Assembly (NCBI RefSeq): GCF_008831285.2
Contig: NC_045143.1
Span: 8,629,503 to 8,693,502 of the forward strand
Length of the DNA: 64,000 nucleotides
DNA from: Nymphaea colorata
Taxonomy: Eukaryota > Streptophyta > Magnoliopsida > Nymphaeales > Nymphaeaceae
Reading direction: 5' to 3'
The translations under genes were made by a program, and so were the position numbers. Shown here one piece after another: positions 10,800 through 22,014 of the stretch. The notes beneath the pieces were generated by a model, which was given only the letters and a program-made list of their open reading frames with translations, was not told the origin of the DNA and did no database searches. How positions within the stretch are numbered: the stretch's first letter is position 1; the number at the start of each line of letters is the position of its first letter.

Positions 10800-13626
10800 T
10801 CATTGAAAGCTTTTCAACAGAAAATATTCCTCATCTTTTAAAAGCATGTCCAAGTTTGAAACCTTTTAATTGAAAACTTGCCTAGCATCTGACATTTGGT
10901 GACAGAGCGTTTGAGGTCTGCAAAATTGCAGATAGCCTGCTAATGCTTTTGAGCAATTCTCAAACAATGGCTTACCAACACATGGTTGAAATGAGTTGGT
11001 GAATAAAAAATTGATAATACGACTATTCATGCGCTCTTTTCTTAGAGTTCTCTTACCAACACATGGTTTAATGAATGATCTCTAGCTCACATTTCATTCG
11101 TGAATTACCAGGCCCTTATGGTGGTAGGGAAATGCAGTGATAGAGCTAGAAAATTTTGACCGAGGGACATTGACTAATCTCTGGCTCGGTAAAATGGGTG
11201 CTTACGAGTTACTCATTTGGGTCTGGTATGAGCACCAAATATGACTAGACAATAATTCAATTCGGTCACAGTAAAATATTTTAAGGGCTAACGACCCACC
11301 CCAATCACATAGTAGTTTTGTTATTGGCGCACTGGTGGAGTAAGTGGTCGATAGACATTGGGTTGTTGGTTCGACTTGGATGTCACTTCTTGTACTGCAA
11401 ACAACGAAGGCAACGATGCACTAATTGACATTCAACACCGGCATATTTTCAAAACACCGATGTAGCTCTAAACCTTAAACCCTAAACCATAAAGATAAAA
11501 GAACCAAAAATTGGGTTAAATTAATCTCTCACTCAAATAAATAGCCATTCACCCGAAATTTAAGTGGCTTATATAATGAATATGTCAAACAATAGGTCGC
11601 TTTCTCTTTCATTATTCCACGCGTTGTCGTGATTTCCTCCAAAACTTGATTTTTTATTTAGAAATATCCAAACGTTGTCGCCAGGCACAAAAGGAATTAG
11701 TCAACATTGATGGACGTGATGGGGTTTGCTTCTCGAAGCTATTAAAAAACGAAACAAAGTGTTCTTTTTAGTTTCAATCCTTTTATCATGGGGAATGAAA
11801 TATAGAAAATATTTATGGGGCTTTTGATAAAAAGAATGTATGCTTCTAAATATGAGAATACGATGTGATTACAAATGTGATTTTTAGGCTTCATACTCAA
11901 ATACTGGATAAAACCATAGTATGTTTCATGAAATTAGAATAGACGTATGATATTCTTCGATCATGTGTTTAAAGCACATATTAAGGTTGCATTTGATTCT
12001 TCATGGATCTGAGATTCGAGGGGATTTGAAATTCACTTATCAAACTGTAGATTTCAGCATTCACTCCTAACTAGGATCTCAAATCCAAACAAAAAACATT
12101 GATTTGAGATCTGATTGTCATTAACCATACCAAACTTCTCAAAAGGTCAGGACTCATTATGAAAAAGTCAATACTAACCATACCAAAAAAGTCAAGAAAG
12201 CAGCCTCACATATGAGTTTGAATCGTGATCAAACATGGCCTAGTGAAGATCATTTTTTGGGAAGAAAGTCCAACATATTCCCCACATGAAAAGAAGGTGG
12301 TGGTTTTCCATTATCATCAAAAAGAGTTTTCTTGAAAAAGGAGCTTGCCAAAATAGTCTCTCCCTTAGTTTTTAAACGGCATTCGCCACGAACTTTCCAT
12401 AAGAGCCTCATTCATTTGAGGCTTGTTTGCTTCAATCATAAGTAATAGAACAAGAAAAAAAATCACAGAATTGAATTTTTTTATGTCAAGAACCTACCAC
12501 ATGGGAGAGCTGAGATTAGACTTTATAATGAAAACAGCACAGTCCATGCAATTGACTTTAGAAAATTTTCGGACCCACCTTTTGTTGACAAGTATCATTT
12601 ATTTAAAAAAAAACAGACAAATTTAGTAGGAAATGTACGAGGGGTTAGAGAATTGCGCCCAAAAATTTTAAGTTGACGTCATAAAGTTATATGATGATGC
12701 GTTTCTTTGTAGTTGTGAATTATATATGTTTATTTGATAGGTGGCTTTTAACAACAACAATATTAACAGTGTTCTATAAATTTGGCTTGAAGAAGCAGGC
12801 CATAATGTTTCATGAATCTGCTTTACTTTTTTAGATATATTTATGCAATATTATACCCCACAGGATATCTTATTGTTGGTAGAGAACTTGGCATTCTACA
12901 AATAATGGATACTCAGCACACTAAAAAAAGATGTTTATTTTAAATTTCTAAGTGTCTCATCTTTCAATGTAGATTGCCGTCAATTAAACATAACTACACC
13001 CTATTTCTTAAATAAATGACGAAACCTTCTTGGAACATGTATTATAAGAACATTTGTTTATTGGTAAAATTTCTAAAGAGTCAGGTGTGGGCACTGTGTG
13101 GGCAACTGCCAATACTTATTGGTAAAATTTGTTTATTTTCATATTGATACTTTACAATATTTTTTCTTGTTTATATATGGTGTTTCTTGAAATTTTAAAA
13201 TTTTATAACTAGTGCCCTTTTAACTAAAATTTTCTCGTTCGGCCCCTGGAATTGATTAGGATGCTTGAAAAGTAAATGGTTGTATTTATCATGTGAATAA
13301 ATTACTGGTGTAAGGTGTAACTAGAATCCGCATGACCGACTGAGATGAATGTCTAAATAACTGTTTTTATTGATGTTGGGAACACAAATGAATAATTAAT
13401 TGAAATGAATGATTGTTCACGGGAGCTGAATTTGTAAAATCTGTTTATAACTAATTGAAATGAATGATTGTGGACGTGAGTTGTATTCGTAAAATTTGTA
13501 TACTTGTGTGAACATTAGTGCAAGGATATTGTTGGTCAACAATATAAGGCCGTTGAAAAAGAAAATAGTTATGTGTTATGGATTAATTGAATGTTATGTT
13601 AGTTGAGCCTAATGTTGAGTGCGCAG
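10800..13626. other. Repeat-rich intergenic region
   Basis: No gene recognised. It contains fragments with the 'atgaatctgctt' and 'gcccctgg' words seen in dispersed repeats elsewhere in the window (around 12800 and 13080-13260), a SINE-like head near 11325-11490, and a partly palindromic stretch around 11990-12125. Local duplication is seen at 13395-13500, where 'aattgaaatgaatgattg' occurs twice. Confidence 0.45.
11325..11490 (+). mobile_element. Candidate tRNA-derived SINE head
   Basis: An A-box-like word (ggcgcactggtggagtaagtgg, about 11327-11348) is followed some 25 nt later by a B-box-like GGTTCGACTTGG (about 11368). That spacing fits an RNA polymerase III promoter. No tRNA cloverleaf is intact and no poly(A) or T-rich tail was defined, so this is tentative. 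Confidence 0.3.
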
Positions 13627-14108
13627 CACATGGGTAGGGCTGCACACGAGCTGAATGAGTTGGGCCAGCTCAAGTTTGACTCAACTCAAAAAACTCGAGC
13701 TTAAACTTGAGTTAAGCTCGATAAAACAAGTTCGAGCTCGAATTGGAGTTGAGCTTGATAGAACAAGCTCGAGCTCGACTCAACAATGCAACATCTAGCT
13801 CAAAGTCGACTTGTTTATGTTAAACATACCCCTTGTTTTTTAACTCATTAACTTGTTGAACTTGATTAACTCGTTTAGTTTCTGCTTGTTTGACTTTTTT
13901 TTTCAGTATAATTCAATATTTATTATGTAGTCAAGCCGAGTTGAATTTCAACGAGTCAAGTTCCTATAACTGAAACTTGGTTCATTTAACATTTTGAGCA
14001 TACATTTGAACTCGACATGGACTCGTTTATAAACAAGGTCAAGTTTAGACGAGTGAGTTGGAGTTGAGCTCAAGTTGGCTCGACTCGTTGTGCAACCCTA
14101 CACATGGG
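13627..14108. mobile_element. hAT-type MITE with perfect 8-bp target-site duplication
   Basis: The element spans 13635-14100 (466 bp). It begins TAGGGCTGCACA and ends TGTGCAACCCTA, near-perfect terminal inverted repeats. It is flanked on both sides by CACATGGG (13627-13634 and 14101-14108). An 8-bp duplication and short TIRs are the hallmark of hAT elements. The interior is rich in GAGCTCGA-type words and has no transposase, so the element is non-autonomous. Fragments of the same family lie at 52850-52960 and 61060-61340. Confidence 0.9.
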
Positions 14109-14232
14109 CTCGAGGTCTGGTTTGTTCTGTTTTGGTTATTATTTGAAGATTAGGTAGTCAAACTCCCTCATAGGTCTACTAGCAGAGTTGGTCTCTCATG
14201 GGTGAAGCCAGCAAGTGTGATCTGCCATGCCA

Positions 14233-14400
14233 CTAGGGATGTCAATATATCTGCTTTGAATTGGATATCCGATCAAATCGATCCGAAAAAATCAGATATG
14301 AAAAAAATTTAATATCCGATTAAGAAATCAGATCAAATTCATATTTAATAAGTGGCATCCAATCAGATTCAAAATCGTTAACAGCTCACTCTTCTACTAG
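14233..14400 (+). repeat. Fragment of a 'TAGGGATGTCAAT' repeat family
   Basis: Starts TAGGGATGTCAATAT and continues with 'gatatccgatcaaat'-type words. A longer relative starts with the same word at 61881, and a possible 3' end lies near 53190. The 3' end is not clear here. Confidence 0.45.
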
Positions 14401-15243
14401 GCTTGGGTTCCTAGTTTGATGGATCTCAATCTACCTCATAATAGTTTTGATTTCAGTTTTAAAAAACTAGGAACCATGACAATCTATCTCTTAGTTATCC
14501 ATGCCTATATATATCATTTATATCATCCTTCTTAAAGTACATGCGTCTAAGTGTATGGGACTGTAAGTTTGAACGACTCTGATATCATATGATAACGATT
14601 TGACACTCTCTTACAACGGACTCGTGCTCTTCGTCTAACGGATCCCAACATTGCTTACAATGGACTTGGGCTCGGGTTTTAAGTGTCGGGTCGGGTTGGC
14701 CGGATGCCCAGGCTTAATCTAGACCGTCGTGTTGTGTTTATTCTTTTAATATTTGTTAAATGACGAGATGATGAGGTGCCAAGTTAAGTGTTGTCCGCCT
14801 CTCTTAGCACTTGATCAAAAATTTTAATTAGTTTTTTTTGTTAATCAATGTAGAAATTAGCCCATTTAATTTATCAAATTCTCATCTCATCCCCTTTTAA
14901 TTTATTCCTAGTTTGCCCTTGACTAAAATTTAGATGTCAAACTCATCTTAAGTTGAAATTTACATCTTTAACCTTGATACTTCACTTATTACCCAATGTA
15001 CCTTTTAGCTCATGAATTCCTTATTCACCCCTAAGCTTCCAATTGTTACGTAACTCACCCCCTTGATCCAAATTATGCTTTTACCCTTGGGGTTCATTCT
15101 TAATTCCCAAATTGCCCTCAATTCTGATTTGACAAATTTCATGTCAAAATCTTTCTACTTGATAGGCTAGGAAATCTGTACCATTTCCTGTCGTTTACAA
15201 CATTTTTCAGCCCCATCAAACACGCCCTTAAGGGTTATTAAGA
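14400..15243. other. Intergenic, left flank of the viral locus
   Basis: No coding region recognised. AT-rich host sequence, including a stretch with 'gacactctcttacaacggactcg' that looks like a decayed dispersed repeat. The boundary with viral sequence is at about 15244, where similarity to 22003 begins. Confidence 0.4.
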
Positions 15244-15938
15244 TGATTCCTGCTGCTTTCAATATATAGACCTCTGAGGCAGAGATCTGCGGCTCAAGTT
15301 TGATTCGTTAGCATCAAGATGTGTGGCTGAGATGTCTTCCTTTCTTAGTGCGATATGCTTTTATTCGTTCTGTCTCTGCACTGTTCTTTATTCGCTCTGT
15401 CTCTGACGATTCTGCTTTATTCGTTGTTCTTTATTCACTCTGTCTCTAACGAATCTGCTTTATTCGTTGTCCTTTATTCGCTATGTTTCTGACGAATTTG
15501 TTTTTGTACATGGTATTTCTTTAGAATATATTCAAATCAATCACAACTTTTCCATGGTAATGGTAGTGATTGAAGTATTGACTCGAATTATTATCCTAAA
15601 GATTTACTTCGCACAATTCTTTACCCTTTCCGCATTCTGCACACTCATGCTCTGGGTATTTTTGCATGAACTGGCAATATTCCTTGAGATTTCTCGTTCC
15701 CATCAATGGTCCTTTTATTGCTCTAGTCTGTGGTGGTCTATCTGGCATTATCAGTGTTTCTAGCCACCTTAAAATCTCCTTGTTACTTTATTCTTTCGTT
15801 TTTAATGACAATGAATGGATGATTTGTCCATTTCTTGCTTCGTACATCCATACATTGGGTTCTTGGTACTAGTGTAGCAATTCTTCAAAAATTACTTGTA
15901 AATCTCTAGGCCTTTTTCTGATAAAGAAGTCCTTCATT
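15244..15938 (-). repeat. Terminal direct repeat of copy A, left
   Basis: Nearly identical to 22003-22697, same orientation, offset 6759 bp. It covers the end of the last ORF and the viral promoter region. Small substitutions distinguish the two, for example TAACG here and TGACG there in the middle enhancer unit. Confidence 0.9.
15260..15500 (-). promoter_or_regulatory. Viral promoter-like region, left copy
   Basis: Minus strand: a TATA box (TCTATATATTG, 15260-15270) lies downstream of three tandem units of about 43 bp made of 'ctgctttattcgttgttctttattc' type sequence (plus-strand view). Each unit holds a TGACG or a mutated form at 15404, 15447 (TAACG) and 15490. TGACG is the core of as-1-type elements bound by TGA bZIP factors in caulimovirid promoters. 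Function is inferred from motif and position only. Confidence 0.55.
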
Positions 15939-16719
15939 TCTGGCAATAGTATCATTTCATGTGGCTGGTAATCTGGTTGCACAAGCTCTTTTGTTAGTCC
16001 TATCTTGATGGCATATATGGCAGGAAGTATCATGTCCTCAAATATTTCTGCTTGGCCAGCATATATTCTTAGAAAGATAAGAGGTGCTTTTGTCACTTCT
16101 AGGTACCGCTTTGTTGCTTTGCATAATTCTGGGATTTCTTCTAATTCTTTAGCATTGCTGGTGTAAACAGTGTGAAGTAATCCACAACTGTACACCATCT
16201 TTACTAGGTTTGGGTCTGTGTTTGGATATGCTATCATTTTATTTATCCCTGTGTGTGGTATGGTAATATAGCATTTTCCTGGTGAGGTATTCTTCCTGTG
16301 TGTGGTATGGTAATATAGCATTTTCCTGGTGAGGTATTCTTTTCTCTAGGATTTTTGTTTAGGTAGTCACAAACTTTTTTCAGGTTTCTTAGGTAGTTAT
16401 TAATTATCATAGATTGGCTTGCTGTTTTCTCCTTCTGGATAGTTTCCAGATAAGTTTGGGTTTGGGTGGTGTGAACAAGCTCGGTTTAATTTGTACAGTA
16501 GGTTTCTGGAATCTTTGGTTTAGGTTTGTATCTTTGAACCTTGGTTTGAATATGATTTCTGACTCGGCTATTTCTTGTAATGGCTTTGGTTCTTGGATTT
16601 TTATTTTTGTTTCTAGTTTTGGTGTTTGGATCATGATTTCTGGGACTTTTTGGAGATTTTCTGTTTCGGTTTTCCATTTCAGGAGTTCTCTGATTGGGGT
16701 TTTTAACTGGGATATCTAG
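15596..16719 (-). pseudogene. Copy A last viral ORF (possible transactivator/viroplasmin position)
   Basis: On the minus strand, fragments at about 16719-16407 (Lys/Pro-rich, low complexity), 16321-15869 and on to a TAG at 15596-15598 form one decayed ORF. A conserved core contains LIFLRIYAGQAEIFEDMILP. The predicted C-terminus has a Cys-rich end (CAECEKGKELC in the right-hand repeat). A local 42-bp duplication near 16250-16330 and several stops break it. Its place after RNase H is where caulimovirids carry the transactivator/inclusion-body ORF, but similarity alone did not let me confirm that function. Confidence 0.6.
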
Positions 16720-17109
16720 GTTTGAGTTCTTCTAATTCCATTCTGATTATCAGCACAAGTAAAAAGTTGCATTATTGAGATTAATTTTTACTGAGAGGCT
16801 CGGCATGGTGACCGCAACTTAGTTTGTAGTGTGTGTAGTGTGTTATTTGGTTCTTATATATGGTTCAGTTGTTTTTGCGATCTGTATTGCAATTCATCAC
16901 TTTTAGATAGTGACCATCCATAAACGGATTTGATTAGTCTTTACCAGTAGCCGTTTGCTCTGGACTAGTCGTATTTTTCTTAACCAAATAAAGTTTTCGG
17001 TAAATACGATCACCTTTGTTACTGCTTTCTGCAGTTATAGTATAACTGGCATCCAGTGGTATGTGATTTTTGTGTTTAATTTGTTCATGTAAATAGTACT
17101 TTCTTCCTG

Positions 17110-17600
17110 GTTACAATCTCATGTTCCTGGACAGACAATCTGCATAGCTGTTTTCATTAGTCCTGATCACTTCAATGTCAAAATCAAATAATTTTATGTT
17201 GTTGACTAGCCTTCTTATTTCTTTCTTTACAATCGAGTTTTCTAACTTTGCACCTAACCAATGTCTTACTTGTGTATTATCAGTTCTGACTTTAAACTTA
17301 GTATAGACTAAATATATTTTGAAATGTCTAAGTGACTGGTATAATCCTAAAAGTTCTTTTCGGTTTACTTCCCATTTTGCTTCGTTTTCTTTAAAGCTTT
17401 CTGAGTGATATCTACATAGATATTCATTCTTATCATTTTCATACATGTATTTTAATACCGATCCATAACTATATTATGAGGCATCGGATTCTATAATCCA
17501 TATAAATGGTTTCTGTTCATTTGAAAATTCTAGTTTAGGTAAGTTTTTATACACTGTCTTGATTTGGTTGATATGTTGTTTGTCTTCTTCTGTCAAATAA
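17110..17600 (-). pseudogene. Copy A RNase H domain
   Basis: Carries the retroviral RNase H signature in order: an SDAS segment, WEVNRKELLGLYQSLRHFK, KVRTDNTQVRHW and a C-terminal YADCLSRN. These supply the expected acidic residues D, E, D and D. An in-frame TAA (17474-17476) interrupts the region just after SDAS, at the same codon as in copy B. In the virus this domain would remove the pregenomic RNA template during reverse transcription. It ends at a stop next to the spacer before the last ORF. Confidence 0.85.
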
Positions 17601-18500
17601 TATTATTTGTCTTTTTTCAGTTTTTCTTGGAGCGGTTTACAATGTTTTGCTAAGTGTGGTATATATTCTCTGACTTGGTTTACTAGACCTAAGAATGATT
17701 GTAACTTCTTTTTAGTATCAAGTTCTTCTATTTGTGCTATTTTTTGAACAATATGGGTTTGCATTTTAATACCTGCTTTGTCTATTTCTATTCCTAGGAA
17801 GTCAATTTGTTTTTTACAAAAGACTGCTTTGTTTTTACTTATAGTTATTCCTGCCTTGTTTGCATATTTTATGAATTCGTTTAGCAACTCATAATGGTCT
17901 TCCTGTGTGTGACTGAAAAGTAGTATACCGTCTATATATATTACACAATTTCTTAACCCTTTAAACTGTTCATCCATGAAACTTTGGAATCTTCTAGGAG
18001 CATTTTTGTATCCAAATGTTAGTACATTCCATTCATAAAATCCGTTTGGGACTGTGAATGTTGTTAGTTTTTTACTTTCTTCTTCGAGTTTTAAATGGTA
18101 AAATCCACTTTTGCAATCAAATTTACTAAAATATTGGTATCCTCATATTTGTTTAAGTTTTAGTATTTTATTTGGAATTGGGTAGTTATAAGTTTTAACT
18201 TTTGCGTTTAAATTTTTATAATCTATAACCATTCTAGTTTTTCCTCTTTTGTTCACTGTGCTTATTAACAATGAATGTTGGGCTGTTATATTTTGAGTTT
18301 GACTTTTGTATATATCCTTCTTTTAACGGTTCATTTATGTGTAAATCGAATTCTTTTAGATCATCAGTTATGTATTTTAAAGGTGGTTGTGTTATTATAC
18401 TATCTTCTTTTATCAATTCTATTTTTACTGTTGTTTTATGCTTGTCCCAATATTGTAATGGATTTTCCGAGTACAATTTTTCTAATTTTTTTTCTATATT
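17600..18500 (-). pseudogene. Copy A reverse transcriptase domain, catalytic motif mutated
   Basis: Contains the family blocks around TRMVIDYKNL-like, FDCKSGFYHLK-like and the catalytic loop. The loop reads YIDG instead of YIDD: the second Asp codon (17937-17939, minus strand) is GGT, where copy B has GAT. A TGA at 18145-18143 and other breaks are present. The copy could not encode active polymerase. No integrase follows, as expected for Caulimoviridae. Confidence 0.9.
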
Positions 18501-18563
18501 GGCTAGTTCATTTATTTCATAAACGTTTATGTTGATGGTATTTATTTTTTCTCTTGTTAATTT

Positions 18564-19020
18564 TTAGGTTATTTTACTATCTCTTTTTGTCCAGGGTGTT
18601 TGTTTTCTCCCATTGTTTTTTACTGTCAATGCATTGATTTTTTCTTTACAAGGTGTAGTTAGTATTAAGTATTTTTCTGTGATGTTTGTAGGTAGGTAAT
18701 TGTTTAAGAAAAGCCTACCCAATATGATATCTTTGTAATGTAATTCAAAAGCATAAATTCTATTTATTTTTATTACCTTTATACATATTTGTACATTTAC
18801 ATTTTCGGCTTTGTAATTTATTAGTGTTTTGGCTCCATTAAATCCTCTAACTTCCAAAGGGTTATCTAATTTTTTCCATTCATTATCTGGTAAGCAATTC
18901 TTTTTGCATAAGTTTATTTGGACTCCCGTGTCTATATATGCTGTATAATATCAATTATGATATCCTCGAGGTATAACTTTTATTAATATATATATAAACT
19001 TGTTTTTACTAATATTCATT
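18564..19020 (-). pseudogene. Copy A second aspartic protease domain (PR2)
   Basis: Immediately upstream of the RT, as in caulimovirid PR-RT-RH polyproteins. The active-site DTG codons are at 18932-18924. A glycine-containing LEVRGFNGAKTLINYKAEN stretch and an ILGRLFLNNYLP segment (retropepsin C-terminal ILG motif) follow. A TGA lies before the DTG, and a TAA at 18566-18564 ends the frame and is shared with copy B. Confidence 0.75.
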
Positions 19021-19860
19021 TGGTGTCACTTGACTCTTCATCACCATAGTTTCTTCTCTCAAATGCTCTATAGGTAAGATATTCTACTCTTTTTTCTTTT
19101 TCTTCCCAGTATTCCATAAACTTCCATTCTACAACTGCTCTTGCTCGTAAATATGTAAATAAATGCCTCCTGTAGTCTCTAAATTTCTTCCTAATCACCC
19201 TTTTTTCTAATTTTCTTATAAATCTGAGTACCCATATGTAAATTCTAAATAATCTTCCTATCCTATTTCGTACAAAGTTCTTAGTGTCTTTATTATATGC
19301 TTTTACACTTGTAGTTGAAAACATTCTGTTTCATCATATGATATATCTGACATTGGTTCATCTGAGTCTATGTTTCTAATCTCTCTAATCCATCTATCAT
19401 GTTTTTTATGTATTAGTCGATCAATAAATTGTCTAACTATTACCATCTTTTTTAACAATAATACCCATTTGTTTCGGGTAGCAATAACTTTTCGTCTATC
19501 ATTTATATTGATTGGTACAATATAGATTAGTCCTGGTTCTAATTTAATCATTTTATCATTCCATTCTATTGATTATATTTCTCTACATTATGTCATCGTT
19601 ATAGTCGTAGTAGTCATTTTCGTAATTTGTATAGTCCTCTGTATAATAATCCTCATTATCATAGCCTGATAGTATGGCGAACCTTTGTCCTTCTTCTTCT
19701 ACCATGTTTTTTAGGTTGTTAATGAATCGTTTTACTAATATATATAGCTTTAATATGTTAGCTAATTTCTCTTTCCTAATTTTCTTTTCCTCTAATGCTC
19801 TATCTAATGTGCCTTTTTCATATCCTGTTCGAAATTTTTAATATCTATTTGGCTAATCAT
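19016..19860 (-). pseudogene. Copy A basic and acidic linker region between the two proteases
   Basis: Two overlapping fragments (19551-19303 and 19324-19016) are very Arg/Lys- and Tyr-rich, and 19590-19860 (minus) is an acidic Asp/Glu/Tyr-rich stretch. No known domain was recognised. The same order is found in copy B (26355-27170), so it belongs to the virus rather than to a host insertion. Confidence 0.5.
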
Positions 19861-20266
19861 CAAAACTTCTTAATATTATTATGTGTTTTCCTAGATGTTC
19901 AATTTCTAGTGTATATTTTTCAATCCTAAAGTTTTCATATTTATTTAGCTACTTGTTGTCTAATATGATTCCTGTTAAACTGTCATTTCTCAATGCTTGT
20001 ATTTCAAATTCTACTTCAAACATGCAATCGGCTATCTTAATTTCCTTGCTCACTTTTCCTATGCTTCTTATGATGTTTCCCTGGATATCCTTATATCTAT
20101 ACTCACTTGGTAATACTATATCATTATTTATCATGTCTGGCGTGATATAATTTTCTTCTGATCCTGTATCTATCAATATTTTCTTTATCATATTGTCTAT
20201 AGTTCCTTTAACATGTAATTGTTTTTTGTGACTAATTGTGACTAGTTTCTCCTGATCTACTGACAC
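19860..20266 (-). pseudogene. Copy A first aspartic protease-like domain (PR1)
   Basis: A retropepsin-type fold signature: ILIDTGSEENYIT with DTG codons at 20170-20162, a middle IIRSIGKVSKEIKIAD segment and a C-terminal GIIL-N-K-like end. It lies directly after the movement protein and about 1.2 kb before PR2. This copy keeps the DTG region in frame, unlike copy B. Confidence 0.7.
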
Positions 20267-21109
20267 TTAGTCTTTGTTTGATAATTTGTAATTCATTTTC
20301 TCCATCTTCTACGTAATATGATTCATCATCGTTTATTATTGTTATTAATTGTTTGAATGGATTGTCAATTTGTACTGTGCCATTTGTTTTTCGTTTTGCT
20401 GATATTTTATGTTTATCTATTACTACATACATATTTTTCCCTTTGATAGTCATTACTTTACAACCTTTCTCGAGTTTTATTCCTGATAGTTTCCAGTATA
20501 ATACTAGGCTTCTATCTATGTGTTTGTCTGTTAGGCTTATAGTATAGTTAGGTTTTACAATAAACTTTAGTTTTTGATCAATTAGGTTCCTCTAACTTTT
20601 GCTGTTATAGTTTTCTCTGCTGGGTAGATTATTTTATCGTCTGATAAATAAAGTTCCAATAGTGTATCTATACCTTCTTTGAAAGAAGCTTTTACTAAGA
20701 TTTCTATTTCTCCAAAATATACATATTTCATACGATTTTTTATTTTTAGTTGTTTTAGTTCTTCTTGGATTCCCTGTCTACTAATAAGTGGTACTCTAGT
20801 TGTTCCTTCAGACAATCCTGCATGTTCTATGTCTATTACGTGTTCTCGTTGGTTGATAATATAGTATTCTTCTTCTTTTTTCTTAAGCATTGTTTTTATT
20901 ACTGGTATTTTCCTTATTAACGGAAAGTCAAATATTTTTTTCGTGTTAATGTCCAATTCTTGGTTCTCTATTTGCTTGAATATTTTTTCATCAAAAATGA
21001 TTCGCTGTATTGTGTAATCTTCTGTCAACTCCTCTTGGTATCTAATATCTTGTGGTTTTTCTATTTTGTCACTTATTTTCACTACTATTTGTTTCGTATA
21101 TTGTCTCAT
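20232..21109 (-). pseudogene. Copy A movement protein (30K superfamily)
   Basis: Starts at an ATG (21109) overlapping the end of the coat frame. The caulimovirid movement-protein core is visible: YFGEIEILVKASFKEGIDT, then LYLSDDKIIYPAEKTITAKV. A one-base deletion near 20590 shifts the frame after AKVRG. The rest continues at 20453-20232 with IDNPFKQLITIINDDESYY. In the virus this protein would form tubules through plasmodesmata. Confidence 0.75.
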
Positions 21110-21878
21110 TATCGGATATCTCTATTTCACTAAGTTCTTCAATATTAATCTAATCGTCTTCTAATGTATTTACTAATTTTTGTTTTATAGGTTGTCTACA
21201 ATTTTTTGCTATATGTCTTATTTTTCCACAGTTATAACATTTACAACTTGTTGGGTTTTTGGTATATTTATTTTTATTTTTAATATAGTATCTTTTCTTT
21301 GGGTACTTTTGTTTATATTGTTTATATTTTTTATAGTAGTGTTTGAGCTTCCTGTATTTTCTTGATTTATAATATGTTTTACATCCTAATTGAAGTGTAA
21401 TATGTTCTTCACAACATTTATGTGGTGTTTCTATTATTAGTTTTAGTTTTTTGGACTTTACATATTCCTCACACATTGTTTTGAACCATGTTCTTAGAAA
21501 TTCTATTCTTGATCCTAATGTATCTTCTTTAGGTTATTTTCTTGGAACACTTTTATTACTTGTCCATAAACTATCGATGGTAATTTTGAAAAGAACAAAT
21601 CTAAATATTTAGTTTTTTCTTCTAAAGTTATACTTGCTTGGTAATAATATTTACTTAACAGTTATACATACTCTTCTAGGTAGCACATGTCACATATCGC
21701 TAAATTTAAAATATTTTGTCTTGCATTTATTTTTATTTGGTCTTCATACATTTTTTCAATATTCGAATGTGAGAATTCTGCTTTAATAGATCCTAAGCAT
21801 TTTTCTAAAATGTCTAACAGGTTTGTAGTAGTCGCTCCTTTACTATTTGTGTCTGCTCTTAGAGATTCTTTTGAAGAA
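21110..21878 (-). pseudogene. Copy A coat protein, 5'-truncated
   Basis: Begins abruptly at a rearrangement junction (21878), so the N-terminal part present in copy B is missing. Conserved blocks include KAEFSHSNIEKMYEDQIKIN and a very basic Lys/Tyr-rich region. The zinc knuckle CYNCGKIRHIAKNC follows (Cys-x2-Cys-x4-His-x4-Cys), with Arg replacing the usual Gly before His. The frame is broken between about 21660 and 21480 and closes early near 21150. Confidence 0.75.
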
Positions 21879-22014
21879 AGGTAAAGAATTGTGCGAAGTA
21901 AATCTTTAGGATAATAATTCCAGCAGGAATCAGATCGCACTAAGAAACACAAATGAACAGACGAACTCAAGATCTAGAGAACATAAGGAAAAGTTGAGGT
22001 CCTGATTCCTGCTG
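21878..22014. repeat. Fold-back rearrangement junction inside copy A
   Basis: Segment 21878-21923 is the last-ORF tail in plus orientation (identical to about 30280-30325), opposite to the rest of copy A. It is followed by a perfect 13-bp inverted repeat, CAGCAGGAATCAG (21921-21933) and CTGATTCCTGCTG (22002-22014), around 68 bp of leader. Confidence 0.8.

Noticed and set aside
15361-15500. CRISPR-like repeats
   Set aside because: Three 43-bp tandem units without spacers in a plant viral promoter; not a CRISPR array.
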